Of a stretch of DNA of 64,000 bases, positions 42,428-52,174 are shown in pieces. The notes under the pieces are model-generated. The model was given only the letters and a program-made list of their open reading frames with translations, searched no databases and had not been told where the DNA came from. Made by a program: the position numbers and the translations under genes. Position 1 is the stretch's first letter, and each line of letters starts with the position of its first letter. This DNA is from JTS-AC122 sp050246015. GTDB taxonomy: Bacteria > Planctomycetota > Phycisphaerae > Phycisphaerales > UBA1924. Location: positions 21,022 to 85,021 of the forward strand of contig JBFWWU010000018.1 of the NCBI GenBank assembly GCA_050246015.1, read 5' to 3'.

Positions 42428-43795
42428 ATGAAGTACGACGCGAACATCCTTGAGGCCGTCGGCCGCACCCCCCTGGTCAAACTCAACAAGGTCGTCGGTC
42501 CCGACGACGCCACCGTGCTCGTCAAGTGCGAGTACATGAACCCCACCGGCTCCATCAAGGACCGCATGGCCGTCTACATCCTCGACCAGGCCGAGAAACG
42601 CGGCCAGATCAAGCCCGGCGGGACCATCGTCGAGAACACCAGCGGTAACACCGGCCAGGGCGTCGCCATGTGGGCCGCCGTCAAGGGATACCGCTGTGTC
42701 TTCACCATGCCCGACAAGATGAGCATCGAAAAAGTCAACATGCTCAAGGCCTTCGGCGCCGAGGTCGTCATCACCCCCACCGATGTCCCGGGAGATTCCC
42801 CCCAGCACTACGTCCAGACCGCCAAACGCATCGCACGCGAAACCCCTAACTCCTTCTACGTCAACCAGTACCACAACCACGACAACATCACCGCGCACGA
42901 ACTCTCCACCGGCCCCGAAATCTGGGAACAGACCGCCGGCCAGTTCGACGCCTTTGTCTCCGGCGCCGGCACCGGCGGCACCCTCTCCGGCGTCGGCCGC
43001 TTCCTCAAGAAAAAAGCACCCCATATCCGCGTCGTCGGCGTCGATCCCATCGGCTCCGTCCACTACCACTACTTCTACACCAAGACCATGCCCACCCCTC
43101 ACGTCTATAAGGTCGAGGGCATCGGCGAAGACATCCTCTGCGACGCCATGGACTACTCCGTCGTCGATGAGTTCCATCAGACCAACGACAAGGAAGCCTT
43201 CACCATGGCCCGACGACTTGTCCGCGAGGAAGGATTCTTCTGCGGCGGGTCCAGCGGGTGCAACGTCCACATCGCCGTCAAACTCGCCAGGCAACTCGGA
43301 AAGGGTAAGACCATCGTCACCCTCCTCCCAGATTCCGGCACCCGGTACATCACCAAGTTCCTCCAGGATTCCTGGATGCGCGACTACGGCTTCCTCGGGT
43401 CCGACCGCGACCTCGGCCTCGTCGAAGACATCCTCAAGACCCGCCCCAAGACCAAGGTCTTCACCATCGTTCAGTCCACCCCAGTCGCCGACGTCATCAG
43501 GCTCTTCAAGGAGCACGGCGTCTCACAACTCCCCGTCCTCGATGAGCACGGCCACCCCATCGGCATGGTCCACGAAGTCGATGTCCTCCGCGGCATGCAG
43601 GCCGGCTCCGTCTCGCCCGCCAGCCCCGCCAAGTCCGTCAGCCACCCCATGGGCGGCCTCATCTATCCCAAGGCTCGCATCGAGGAACTCTTCCGCATCT
43701 TCGAGACCGATCAGGTCGGTGTCGTCGTTGACAACAACGTCATCGTCGGGATCGTGAGCAAGGTCGATGTCCTCGACTTCATGACCAAGCGATGA
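42428..43795 (+). CDS. cbs: Cystathionine beta-synthase with C-terminal CBS domains
   Basis: A 455-residue fold-type II PLP enzyme. The PLP lysine K44 is in TGSIKDRM, the phosphate loop is GAGTGGTLSG (about 178-187), and NTSGNTG is at about 74. Residues about 325-455 contain two CBS domains (VFTIVQSTPVADVIRLFKE, then IFETDQVGVVVDNNVIVGIV), the architecture of eukaryotic-type CBS. It makes cystathionine from serine and homocysteine, drawing on the homocysteine pool that MetH (28.3-32 kb) also uses. A cysteine synthase-like role is possible but the CBS tail favours CBS. The ribosome-binding site is GAAGGA. Confidence 0.88.
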   Translation: MKYDANILEAVGRTPLVKLNKVVGPDDATVLVKCEYMNPTGSIKDRMAVYILDQAEKRGQIKPGGTIVENTSGNTGQGVAMWAAVKGYRCVFTMPDKMSIEKVNMLKAFGAEVVITPTDVPGDSPQHYVQTAKRIARETPNSFYVNQYHNHDNITAHELSTGPEIWEQTAGQFDAFVSGAGTGGTLSGVGRFLKKKAPHIRVVGVDPIGSVHYHYFYTKTMPTPHVYKVEGIGEDILCDAMDYSVVDEFHQTNDKEAFTMARRLVREEGFFCGGSSGCNVHIAVKLARQLGKGKTIVTLLPDSGTRYITKFLQDSWMRDYGFLGSDRDLGLVEDILKTRPKTKVFTIVQSTPVADVIRLFKEHGVSQLPVLDEHGHPIGMVHEVDVLRGMQAGSVSPASPAKSVSHPMGGLIYPKARIEELFRIFETDQVGVVVDNNVIVGIVSKVDVLDFMTKR

Positions 43796-43824
43796 GCCGC
43801 GGCGCCCAGCGCCGGCCCCCTCGG

Positions 43825-44928
43825 TCACCTCGAACCAGCGCCCAGCGCCGCTTCCTCTAGGATCGCCCGGACCGTGGCCCCGAATCCGTTCCCCGTGCCC
43901 CCCCTGGTCCCCGGCCCGCGAACCGGCGACGTGAACGCATCCAGCAGCCGCGCGCCAAACTCGGGCCCCTCCCCCGACCTCGCCACGATGATCGGGTGTG
44001 CCCTCGACAGTTCTCGGGTGACCGCGCAGTCCACCGCCACCAGCGCCGCCCCCGATCGTGCCGCCGACAGCAGCATCGCCGCCCCGGCCGAGGCCCTCGG
44101 CTCCGCCCCGCCACCGGTCTCGCAGCACGCCGGCGCAATCACCGCATCGCACACCCGGCACATCTCCTTCAGCGATCCCGACCACTCGCGCAGCGACCAG
44201 CGACGCGAGTGATGCCGCACAAACCGCGCTCCCCGCCGCGCACCCGATATCCCCACCGGCGCCACGCCCCCCACCTCAATCCCCGCCGCGAACATCAACC
44301 CCAGCACGAACGCAAACCACCGTGCGTCGGCTCGCTCCGCCGGATCAGCCAGAAGGCCGATCAGTTTCCCCCGCTCCGATACCCCGGCGGCCCGGCGAAC
44401 GTCATCGCCGATCCTTGCTCTCTCGCTCGCCACCCCTCCCAGATCCGCCGGCGCGACCCGAACATCGAACGCTCCGGCGCCGCGCCACGCCCGTGCGACC
44501 GCGTCGCCGAACGCCACCAGTGTGCTGCTCTCAGGAATCGCGCCGCGCGCTCCCGCCCGGGGCACGTCTGTTTCCACGATCACCGCCGGCTCGCCCCCCG
44601 GCGCCAGCCGTCCCCACGCGCGGGCCGAGCACTCGCCCCACGCGCACACCAGCGCGTCCCCGCCGAGCCATCGTGCGTCGCGCGACCAACCCGTTGAACC
44701 CCCGGCCCGCCGCTGGCGTCCAACGCACCCCGCCGGTTCCATGCCGTACTCCCGCGCCCGGTTGGCGTCCCGTCCATCGCCGACGATGATCACCCGTCCC
44801 CGGGCGCCCGCCGCCTGCGCATCCGCCAGCGCCGCCAGCGCGCCCTCACCCGCCTCCGCCGGTTCAACAATGTGAAGAATCCGGCGCCGGTCCTCCGGAT
44901 CAGCCGCGGCACGCCACGCCTCAGTCAT
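43825..44928 (-). CDS. GT-B-like protein, possibly a glycosyltransferase
   Basis: A 367-residue protein, Arg/Ala-rich. Its layout is that of a GT-B glycosyltransferase with two Rossmann halves: RRILHIVEPAEAGEGALAAL at the start and KLIGLLADPAERADARWFA in the middle, but the usual E-x7-E motif is not evident. Assignment is weak. The ATG at 44928 overlaps the upstream lipoprotein gene's stop (ATGACTGA), so they are translationally coupled; an ATG at 44958 is an alternative. It is the last gene of a four-gene minus-strand cluster. Confidence 0.5.
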   Translation of the reverse strand: MTEAWRAAADPEDRRRILHIVEPAEAGEGALAALADAQAAGARGRVIIVGDGRDANRAREYGMEPAGCVGRQRRAGGSTGWSRDARWLGGDALVCAWGECSARAWGRLAPGGEPAVIVETDVPRAGARGAIPESSTLVAFGDAVARAWRGAGAFDVRVAPADLGGVASERARIGDDVRRAAGVSERGKLIGLLADPAERADARWFAFVLGLMFAAGIEVGGVAPVGISGARRGARFVRHHSRRWSLREWSGSLKEMCRVCDAVIAPACCETGGGAEPRASAGAAMLLSAARSGAALVAVDCAVTRELSRAHPIIVARSGEGPEFGARLLDAFTSPVRGPGTRGGTGNGFGATVRAILEEAALGAGSR

Positions 44929-45616
44929 CGATGCGGCCGTCCTGTTTGCGCTGGTCATGCTTGACGAACAGGTGCGCGATCGCCAGCCCCACTCGATCCG
45001 CCAGCGACGCGTACGCCGCCTCGACCTCGCTCAGCGTCTTCGGCGGGTTCCCCTGCCGCTGCGGCGCGCTGACGCTGAGCACGTAGTTCCGCTGCGGCGG
45101 CGCGGGCCAGAGTTTCTCTTTCTTCGCGACGTCCATCACCTTCACCTGCACCACCGCCGCCGGTTGGTACGTCTGCCCGTCCGGCGTCAGCGAAAACGAC
45201 ACCATCAGCGCGCTGATCACCACCTCCGCTCCCACTTCTTCGCCCAGTTCCACAACACCCCGCGGCTGGCTTCCCTTCTCCCGTTCCGCCAGCGCCAGCA
45301 TGTCCTGCGACGAGATGACCACTTCGATCTTCGCGTCATCTAGCAGCACCCGCTCCGCCGCGACGCCGATCCGAACCCGGTTCACGCGCGAGTTGACCAC
45401 CGGTATCCGGTCGTCGATCAGCACCACCGTCTTCTTCTTCGGATCAAGTTCGTACAGCGCCGGCACCTTCTCCGGCCCCGCGATCAGGTACGTCGCCCCA
45501 CCGACAATGTTGCAACTCGCAAGACCGCACGCAGCCGCGACCAGCACGACCGCGAGCAACGCCGTGAGCGCCCCGTGAGTTCTTCGCGCGGTGAAAATGC
45601 AAAGGCAGTGAGTCAT
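44921..45616 (-). CDS. Predicted lipoprotein, CsgG/TolB_N-like fold (unconfirmed)
   Basis: A 231-residue protein with a lipoprotein signal peptide (LLAVVLVAAACGLASC, lipobox LASC). The mature part contains EVVISSQDMLALAEREKG and LGEEVGAEVVISALMVSFSL, a pattern (helix followed by a strand with GA-VVI) seen in CsgG- and TolB_N-type nucleotide-binding-like folds of outer-membrane assembly lipoproteins. The assignment is tentative. It lies 12 bases after a second lipoprotein of similar length and layout, and its stop overlaps the next gene. Confidence 0.6.
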   Translation of the reverse strand: MTHCLCIFTARRTHGALTALLAVVLVAAACGLASCNIVGGATYLIAGPEKVPALYELDPKKKTVVLIDDRIPVVNSRVNRVRIGVAAERVLLDDAKIEVVISSQDMLALAEREKGSQPRGVVELGEEVGAEVVISALMVSFSLTPDGQTYQPAAVVQVKVMDVAKKEKLWPAPPQRNYVLSVSAPQRQGNPPKTLSEVEAAYASLADRVGLAIAHLFVKHDQRKQDGRIDD

Positions 45617-45628
45617 GGATCCTCTCGG

Positions 45629-46312
45629 CTACTCCAGTTCGGATTCGACGTTCTTCTCGGTGTGGTCATAGAACAGCCACGAGATTCGGTTGACCAGTTT
45701 CTTGGCGAGCTGCACCTGCACCACGTCGCCCGACATCTGCGCCGGTCCCAGCGCGCGCTCGTTCTGTGGAAACTGCGATCTCACCTGTTCCTGGAACACA
45801 AAGTTGTCGTTCACGATCCCGTCCGATTCGATCACGCCCACCTTCGCCGTCGCCGAGCCCCGCCACAGGTATTGATTCCCCGGCTCATGCAGCCGGAACT
45901 CCATGATCTCCACCATGACCAGCCGTTCCACGCCCAACTCTTTGGCCAGGTCGTCCAGCCGCATCACCGACCAGCGCGGGTTCTTGTACTGGAACGCCAT
46001 CACGTCCTGCGGCTCGATCCATCCACTGGCATCGCAGTTGTCCGCCAGGTACTGCCCGACCGTGGACGTGATCTGTCCGACCAGCATCGGATAGTCCGCT
46101 TGGATCATCCGGTCCGCGCTCACCACCACCGCGAACGACTTCCCCGCCAGCCCCGTGTACTTGGCCTTGACGTCGTGTGAACCCTTGAGTTCCGAAGCCC
46201 GAAGCATCGGCGCAAAGATGCACCCGGAGAGCGCCAGCGACACGCCCGCGACCATCCCCGCCGCCACCATCCCGCGCCAGCGCCAGCGACCTGCAACAAT
46301 GAGTCTGCTCAT
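45629..46312 (-). CDS. Predicted lipoprotein, similar layout to its neighbour
   Basis: A 227-residue protein with a strong lipobox (VSLALSGC, hydrophobic MVAAGMVAGVSLALSG before it). The mature region includes RLDDLAKELGVERLVMVEIM, which parallels GEEVGAEVVISALMV of the neighbouring lipoprotein, so the two may be distant paralogues; the identity is too low to be sure by eye. It is probably the second gene of the operon, 27 bases after the DUF2752 gene. Confidence 0.65.
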   Translation of the reverse strand: MSRLIVAGRWRWRGMVAAGMVAGVSLALSGCIFAPMLRASELKGSHDVKAKYTGLAGKSFAVVVSADRMIQADYPMLVGQITSTVGQYLADNCDASGWIEPQDVMAFQYKNPRWSVMRLDDLAKELGVERLVMVEIMEFRLHEPGNQYLWRGSATAKVGVIESDGIVNDNFVFQEQVRSQFPQNERALGPAQMSGDVVQVQLAKKLVNRISWLFYDHTEKNVESELE

Positions 46313-46339
46313 CAGTCCGTGCTTTCGTTCGAGGCGTTC

Positions 46340-46822
46340 CTACCGGCGCCACATGACGGCGGTGAAGATCCATGATGCGAGCCACACGCCCGCCACCAGG
46401 AACATCGCCCGAGTGGTAGCGATCTTAGCGACCTGCTGCCCAAGCCGCGACCCGAACACCGCCACGTGCAGCGCACCCCAGAATCCCACCGCGACGCCGA
46501 TCGCCAATAGCGCCCCGAACGGCTGGGTGACAAACCCCCTCCAAGGCTCCCGATGCGCCACGTGCGAGAACGCCGTCGTCATCCCGCACGTCGGGCACGG
46601 CGAGCCCGTCGAAACGTAGAACGCACACGCCGGCAGCCCGAGTTGCTGGTGCGTTCCGTGCCCCTCCGCCGCCGGCGTCAGGCTCGTCCCCACGATCATC
46701 ACCGCCAGCAACGCCCCAGCCATGAGAAGCGCAAGAACTCTCTGTCTCCACCCGGGCATGGGCCACCATTCGTCCGCCACCCCCGTCGTGGATCCACTCT
46801 CCCTTTCAGTTTTCCGCTTCAC
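46340..46822 (-). CDS. DUF2752 membrane protein
   Basis: A 160-residue protein with the DUF2752 signature SPCPTCGMTTAFSH (about 73-86; its cysteine pair is typical) and three hydrophobic segments (about 30-47, 100-120 and 137-155). Function is unknown; the family is common in Bacteroidetes and Planctomycetes. The GTG at 46822 was taken as start; an ATG at 46759 (MPGWRQRVL) is an equally good alternative. It is the first gene of the four-gene minus-strand cluster. Confidence 0.8.
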   Translation of the reverse strand: MKRKTERESGSTTGVADEWWPMPGWRQRVLALLMAGALLAVMIVGTSLTPAAEGHGTHQQLGLPACAFYVSTGSPCPTCGMTTAFSHVAHREPWRGFVTQPFGALLAIGVAVGFWGALHVAVFGSRLGQQVAKIATTRAMFLVAGVWLASWIFTAVMWRR

Positions 46823-46966
46823 TGTGGCGGATCGTCACGAAACTGTAACAGAACCCGGTCTTCCCCTGTCCCGCTCGGGACCCAGAGAGTCACGCCGACT
46901 ACCCTCTGCTACCGATACAACCTCCGCGATTCGCTTCACTTCGGGAACACTTCATTGGAGATTGCA

Positions 46967-48613
46967 ATGATGCGCTTGGGTCTTGTTCGAGCGTGTGTCC
47001 TGTCCGCCGTCTGCCTGCTGGCTTCTTCCGTCGGCGCTCAGACCATCGCCTTTGACACCCTCCTCCGCGAAATGGTCAACCGCGACGCCGTTCTCAAGTT
47101 CCCCGACCCCGCCTTCACCGTCAAGCAGGTCTCCAGCGGCGACCCCAAGAGCACCTCCCCCTCCGACGCCGGCACCTGGTTCGCCAACGACGACAAGAAC
47201 CACTTCGTCCGCATCGACGACAACACCGCCGTCCCCGGCGGCAAGGAGTTCGTCATGATCGACGCCGACGGTCCCGGCGCGATCGTCCGCCTCTGGTCCG
47301 CCAATCCGCCCGACGACAGCACCCTCCGCTTCTACGCCGACGGCGGCGCCGAGCCCGTTCTCCAGGTCTCCTTCCAGGGTTTCACCGACGGCCGCTGGAA
47401 AATCGTTGAGCCCCTCTCTTCCAAGAAAGCCAAGGGGTTCAGTTCCTACCTCCCCATCCCCTACGCCAAGCACATCAAGGTCACCTGCGATAAGGACGGC
47501 TTCTACTACCAGATCAACTACCGCACCTACGCCCCCGGCACCACCGTCCAATCCTTCTCCGAGGCCGACCTCGACAAAAACAAGTCGCTCATCGATGAAG
47601 TCCAGGCCGGTCTCATCAACCCGCGCGCCCCCTTCATGGATCCCACCGATCCGCTCACCAAGGAGACCTTCGAACTCGCCCCCGGCGCCACCCGCACCCT
47701 CTCGCTCCCCCCCGGCCCAGGCGCCGTCCGCTACATCGCCATGGGCGTTCGCATCCCCGACGATTCCCCCAGCAAGCGCGCCCTCGCTCTTCAGAACATC
47801 GTCATCGAAGCCGAGTTCGACGGCAACAAGACCGTCTGGGTTCCCCTGGTCGCCTTCTTCGGCGGCGGCGTCGGTCACACCCGCTACGAAGACTGGTACC
47901 GAAACATGCACCCGGGAAACTACCTCCATTCCCGCTTCGTCATGCCCTACAAGTCCGTCGGCAAGATCTCCCTCACCAACACCGGCAAGACCTCTCACAC
48001 CTGCGTCATGAACATCGTCACCAAGCCCTTCGCCTCGGGCTGGGACGATCGCACCATGTATTTCCACGCCGCCTGGAAGTTCGAATACCCCATCCACACC
48101 AAGCCTGCCGCCGGAACCAGGGACTACAACTTCGTCGAGATCCAGGGTAAAGGTATATTCCTCGCCGACAACCTCTGCGTCATGAACCCCGTCGGTGAAT
48201 GGTGGGGCGAAGGCGACGAAAAGATCTACGTCGACGGCGAGACCTTCCCCTCTCACTTCGGTACCGGCACCGAAGACTACTACGGCTACGCCTGGGGAAG
48301 CAACGAAACCTTCGAGCACCCCTTCCACGCTCAGGTCCGCTGCGACGGCAAGGACCTCGGAAATAACTGGGGTTACACCGCTCTCACCCGCACACGCTCC
48401 CTCGACGCCATCCCCTTCACCAAATCCTTCAAGTTCGATATGGAAGTCTGGCACTGGAAAGAGTGCGACATGGCCTACGGCTCCACCGTCTACTTCTACG
48501 CCCAGCCCGGCGCCACCATCAACATCAAGCCCATGCCCGAGGAGTCCGCCAAGCCCTTTGTCGAGCCCCCGCCACCCCCCGCGCCCCCACCCGCGCCCAA
48601 GGCCGCGCCTTGA
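46967..48613 (+). CDS. DUF2961 (GH172-type) glycoside hydrolase, secreted
   Basis: A 548-residue exported protein. A signal peptide (ACVLSAVCLLASSVGAQ) is followed by a DUF2961 domain (about 60-510), now classified as glycoside hydrolase family 172 (alpha-fructofuranosidase and arabinofuranosidase activities in characterised members). The motif GTGTEDYYGYAW (about 432-443, with E436) is the conserved core and should carry a catalytic residue. The C-terminal 25 residues are Pro/Ala-rich. The start is ATGATG after GGAG at 46957-46960. No sugar transporter is next to it. The sugar acted on is unknown. Confidence 0.85.
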   Translation: MMRLGLVRACVLSAVCLLASSVGAQTIAFDTLLREMVNRDAVLKFPDPAFTVKQVSSGDPKSTSPSDAGTWFANDDKNHFVRIDDNTAVPGGKEFVMIDADGPGAIVRLWSANPPDDSTLRFYADGGAEPVLQVSFQGFTDGRWKIVEPLSSKKAKGFSSYLPIPYAKHIKVTCDKDGFYYQINYRTYAPGTTVQSFSEADLDKNKSLIDEVQAGLINPRAPFMDPTDPLTKETFELAPGATRTLSLPPGPGAVRYIAMGVRIPDDSPSKRALALQNIVIEAEFDGNKTVWVPLVAFFGGGVGHTRYEDWYRNMHPGNYLHSRFVMPYKSVGKISLTNTGKTSHTCVMNIVTKPFASGWDDRTMYFHAAWKFEYPIHTKPAAGTRDYNFVEIQGKGIFLADNLCVMNPVGEWWGEGDEKIYVDGETFPSHFGTGTEDYYGYAWGSNETFEHPFHAQVRCDGKDLGNNWGYTALTRTRSLDAIPFTKSFKFDMEVWHWKECDMAYGSTVYFYAQPGATINIKPMPEESAKPFVEPPPPPAPPPAPKAAP

Positions 48614-48622
48614 TGTCCTGCC

Positions 48623-49153
48623 TCACCGGCCCGGGTTCGATCTCGTCGCGTCCCCCGGCGCCCCCGCGTCCTCAGCCGGCACCTCCCCCGTCCACGAACT
48701 CCGAACCGCGATCAGGTACTCGTTCAACTCCGCCTGATTCTGAATCAGTGTCTGGAGCAGTTCATACAGCGCGTGCTGCTGCCTTTCACCCGATATCGAC
48801 CGCACCTCCCCAAGCCGTTTCAGCAATTCCTCCTGCGACTGCTGCATCTTCCGTTCCATCGTCGCCAGCCGCTGCACGTTCTGTGTGAACTTCGCCTCGT
48901 CCTGAGGGCTCTGAAGCGCGAACGGTCGCGGCAGCAGCGTCTTCTTTCGATCCAGCGGCGTCCGCTTGTTCGGGTCCTCGTTTCCCGGCTGTGAATCCTT
49001 CGGCGACGGCGCCGGATTCGACGGCCGCGGCGCCGGATCCGGCGGTTGCGGCTGCCCCGCCGGTGTCCCCGGCTGCGCCAGCGTCAACCCCCATCCCGCC
49101 GCAAACGCTATCGCCGCCGCCATCACGGTGCTGGTCTTCGTACGCATCGGCAT
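48623..49153 (-). CDS. Predicted exported protein, Pro-rich plus coiled coil
   Basis: A 176-residue protein with a signal-like N-terminus (TVMAAAIAFAAGWGLTLAQ), a Pro/Gly/Ala-rich linker (about 27-65) and a helical C-terminal half with coiled-coil spacing (FTQNVQRLATMERKMQQSQE, then LLKRLGEVRS and LYELLQTLIQNQAELNEYLI). I recognise no family. The start follows AAGGAAG. Confidence 0.6.
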   Translation of the reverse strand: MPMRTKTSTVMAAAIAFAAGWGLTLAQPGTPAGQPQPPDPAPRPSNPAPSPKDSQPGNEDPNKRTPLDRKKTLLPRPFALQSPQDEAKFTQNVQRLATMERKMQQSQEELLKRLGEVRSISGERQQHALYELLQTLIQNQAELNEYLIAVRSSWTGEVPAEDAGAPGDATRSNPGR

Positions 49154-49398
49154 CTTCCTTCATGCTGGCTTGCCGCCCTCCCTCTATCCCTATATCCGAT
49201 GTGGTCATGACGCCCCCATGAGCCGACCATGAGAGATTGGTCATACCCCGCGCCCGGCGTACCCCCAAACCACGCTTCACGTCGCCCCGCGTTCAATGCC
49301 CGGATCCCTTCCGCGCCCACTCTCTCCCCATGCACACCCGGTTTTGGTACACTTGATGGTCTCCACGCCACACACACTCACCTCAGGAACCCACTCCC

Positions 49399-52140
49399 AT
49401 GGCCGGCATCAGCAACGCGAAACTCTTCGGCAAACTCAACTCCGTCGGGTACAAGTCCGCCGAGGGCGCCACCGTGTTCTGTAAACTCCGTGGCAACCCC
49501 ACCGTCGAGGTCCAGCACTTCATCACCCAGATCCTCCAACTCCAGGACACCGACCTCCACAAGATCATCCGCCACTTCGGCATCGACCCCGCGCGCCTCA
49601 CCGCCGACCTCACCGCTTCACTCGAAAAACTCCAGCGCGGCTCCTCCAGCGGCATCGACTTCTCCCACCGTCTCCTCAACTCCATGAAGGCCGGTTGGAT
49701 GTGGGCTTCCCTCCTCTACAACTCCAACCAGGTCCGCACCGGGCACTGGATCCTCGGCATGTTCAAGGACGACACCCTCGAAACCGTCCTCCCCGGGCTC
49801 AGCAAGGAGTTCGCCAAAATCAAGGTCGATGAACTCTCCGACAACTTCTCCAGGATCACCGCCGGCTCCGTCGAAGACAACCTCAGTGCCACCGATGGCG
49901 GCGTGAGTGGGGGAGTCGCGCCCGGCGAGGCCAGCGGCGCCATCGCCCCCGCCGCCCTCGGCAAGCAGGAAGCCCTCAACCGCTTCACCGTCGATCTCAC
50001 CGAAAAGGCCCGCAAGGGCGAGATCGACCCCATCGTCGGCCGCGACGAGGAAATCCGCCAGGTCGTCGACATCCTCATGCGCCGACGACAGAACAACCCC
50101 ATCCTCACCGGTGAAGCCGGCGTCGGCAAGACCGCCGTCGTCGAAGGGTTCGCCCTCCGCATCGCCGCCGGCGACGTACCCCCGCAACTCAAGGACGTCG
50201 CACTCCGAACCCTCGACCTCGGCCTCCTCCAGGCCGGCGCCAGCATGAAGGGCGAGTTCGAAGAGCGCCTCCGAAAAGTCATCGAGGAAGTCCAGGCCTC
50301 CCCCAAGCCCATCATCCTCTTCATCGACGAGGCTCACCAGTTGATCGGCGCGGGTGGCGCGGCGGGCCAGAACGACGCCGCCAATCTCCTCAAGCCCGCA
50401 CTCGCCCGCGGCACCCTCAAAACCGTCGCCGCCACCACCGCCGCCGAATACCGTAAGTACTTCGAGAAAGACCCCGCCCTCACGCGACGCTTCCAGGTCG
50501 TCAAGGTCGAAGAGCCCACCGAGGCCAAGGCCCTGCTCATGATCCGCGGCATGGCCAGCACCCTCGAAAAGCACCACCGCGTGCAGGTCCTCGATGAAGG
50601 CCTCGAAGCCGCCGTCAAACTCTCCCACCGCTACATCCCCGCCCGCCAACTCCCCGACAAGGCCGTCAGCCTCATCGACACCGCCTGCGCCCGCGTCGCC
50701 ATCGGGCAGCACGCCGTCCCGGCCGAAGTCGACGATACCCGCAAGCGCATCTCCGGCCTCGAAACCGAACTCGACATCCTCGACCGTGAAGTCGCCGTCG
50801 GCGTCGATCACACCGCCCGTCGCGCCGACGTCGCCGCTCGCCTCGAAGCCGAGCGCCAGCGACTCGCCGACCTCGAATCCCACTGGAACAAGGAAAAGGA
50901 ACTCGTCCAGAAGATCCTCGACATCCGCGCCAAACTCCGCGGCGCGACTCACCCCGTCGAGGGCACCGGCAGCAAGGTCGAAGCCGCGACCAAGGATGCC
51001 AAGCCCATCGCCGCTCCCGCCGCCAAGCCCGCCGAACTCTCGGCCCCCGACCGCGCCGCCGCTCTGGATGAACTCAAGAAACTCCAGACCCAACTCGATG
51101 ACCTCCAGGGCGACCGCCCCCTCATCCTCCCCAGCGTCGATGCCGCCGCCGTCGCCGCCGTCGTCTCCGATTGGACCGGCATCCCCCTCGGCCGCATGGT
51201 CAAAAACGAGGTCGAATCCGTCCTCAACCTCGCCTCAACCCTCAAAAAACGCATCATCGGACAGGACCACGCCCTCGAAGCCATCGCCAAACGCATCCGC
51301 ACCAGCCGCGCCGGACTCGACAACCCCAACAAGCCCATCGGCGTCTTCATGCTCGCCGGAACCTCAGGCACCGGAAAAACCGAGACCGCCCTCGCACTCG
51401 CCGAGACCCTCTACGGCGGCGAGAACAACGTCATCACCATCAACATGTCCGAGTTCCAGGAGGCCCACAAGGTCTCCACCCTCATGGGCTCCCCCCCCGG
51501 CTACGTCGGCTACGGCGACGGCGGCGTCCTCACCGAGGCCGTCCGCCGTCGCCCGTACTCCGTCGTCCTCCTCGACGAAGTCGAAAAGGCTCACCCCGAC
51601 GTCCACGAAGTCTTCTTCCAGGTCTTCGACAAAGGCTGGATGAAGGACTCCGAAGGCCGCGACATCAACTTCCGAAACACCATCATCCTCCTCACCACCA
51701 ACGCCGGCTCCGAACTCATCATGAACATGTGCAAGGACCCGGAACTCATGCCCGACCCCGACGGCATCTCCAAGGCCCTTCGAGATCCCCTCCTCAAGGT
51801 CTTCCCCGCCGCCCTCCTCGGACGAATCGTCACCATCCCCTACTACCCCCTCTCCGACGACATGCTCAGGAACATCATCCGCCTCCAACTCGGCCGCATC
51901 GAAAAACGCATCCGCCAGAACCAGAAGATCCCCTTCTCCTTCGACGATTCCGTCGTCAATCTCATCCTCTCCCGCTGCACCGAGCGCGAATCCGGCGGCC
52001 GCATGGTCGACGCCATCCTCACCCACACCCTCCTCCCCGCCATCAGCACCGAATACCTCTCCCGCGTCCTCGAAGGCCGCGACATCTCCCGCGTCCATGT
52101 CACCGTCAACGACAACGACTTCGTCTACAACTTCGATTGA
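49399..52140 (+). CDS. tssH: AAA+ ATPase of the TssH/ClpV type (type VI secretion sheath disassembly)
   Basis: A 913-residue double-AAA+ ATPase. The N-terminal domain (about 1-160) begins LFGKLNSVGYKSAEGATVFC, as in TssH/ClpV. NBD1 has Walker A GEAGVGKT (238-245), NBD2 has GTSGTGKT (654-661), and the pore loop of NBD2 is GSPPGYVGYG. A middle domain with helices (about 445-570, partly Ala/Pro-rich in 515-545) separates them. TssH disassembles contracted type VI secretion sheaths in the cytoplasm. No other type VI component is visible in this window, so the system (or a sheath-like particle) must be elsewhere, if present. The start follows AGGAA. Distinction from ClpB rests on the N-terminal domain. 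Confidence 0.85.
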   Translation: MAGISNAKLFGKLNSVGYKSAEGATVFCKLRGNPTVEVQHFITQILQLQDTDLHKIIRHFGIDPARLTADLTASLEKLQRGSSSGIDFSHRLLNSMKAGWMWASLLYNSNQVRTGHWILGMFKDDTLETVLPGLSKEFAKIKVDELSDNFSRITAGSVEDNLSATDGGVSGGVAPGEASGAIAPAALGKQEALNRFTVDLTEKARKGEIDPIVGRDEEIRQVVDILMRRRQNNPILTGEAGVGKTAVVEGFALRIAAGDVPPQLKDVALRTLDLGLLQAGASMKGEFEERLRKVIEEVQASPKPIILFIDEAHQLIGAGGAAGQNDAANLLKPALARGTLKTVAATTAAEYRKYFEKDPALTRRFQVVKVEEPTEAKALLMIRGMASTLEKHHRVQVLDEGLEAAVKLSHRYIPARQLPDKAVSLIDTACARVAIGQHAVPAEVDDTRKRISGLETELDILDREVAVGVDHTARRADVAARLEAERQRLADLESHWNKEKELVQKILDIRAKLRGATHPVEGTGSKVEAATKDAKPIAAPAAKPAELSAPDRAAALDELKKLQTQLDDLQGDRPLILPSVDAAAVAAVVSDWTGIPLGRMVKNEVESVLNLASTLKKRIIGQDHALEAIAKRIRTSRAGLDNPNKPIGVFMLAGTSGTGKTETALALAETLYGGENNVITINMSEFQEAHKVSTLMGSPPGYVGYGDGGVLTEAVRRRPYSVVLLDEVEKAHPDVHEVFFQVFDKGWMKDSEGRDINFRNTIILLTTNAGSELIMNMCKDPELMPDPDGISKALRDPLLKVFPAALLGRIVTIPYYPLSDDMLRNIIRLQLGRIEKRIRQNQKIPFSFDDSVVNLILSRCTERESGGRMVDAILTHTLLPAISTEYLSRVLEGRDISRVHVTVNDNDFVYNFD

Positions 52141-52174
52141 CCCCGTTGCCTCACCGCCACCCTCCGGAGTCCCC

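Noticed and set aside
49193..49243. Repeated TGGTCAT/ACCATGA words before tssH as an operator
   Set aside because: The arms do not form a consistent palindrome or regularly spaced direct repeats.
49618..51093. A minus-strand frame rich in Gly/Glu/Leu antisense to tssH
   Set aside because: It arises from the skewed third-position composition of tssH, whose AAA+ motifs are complete.
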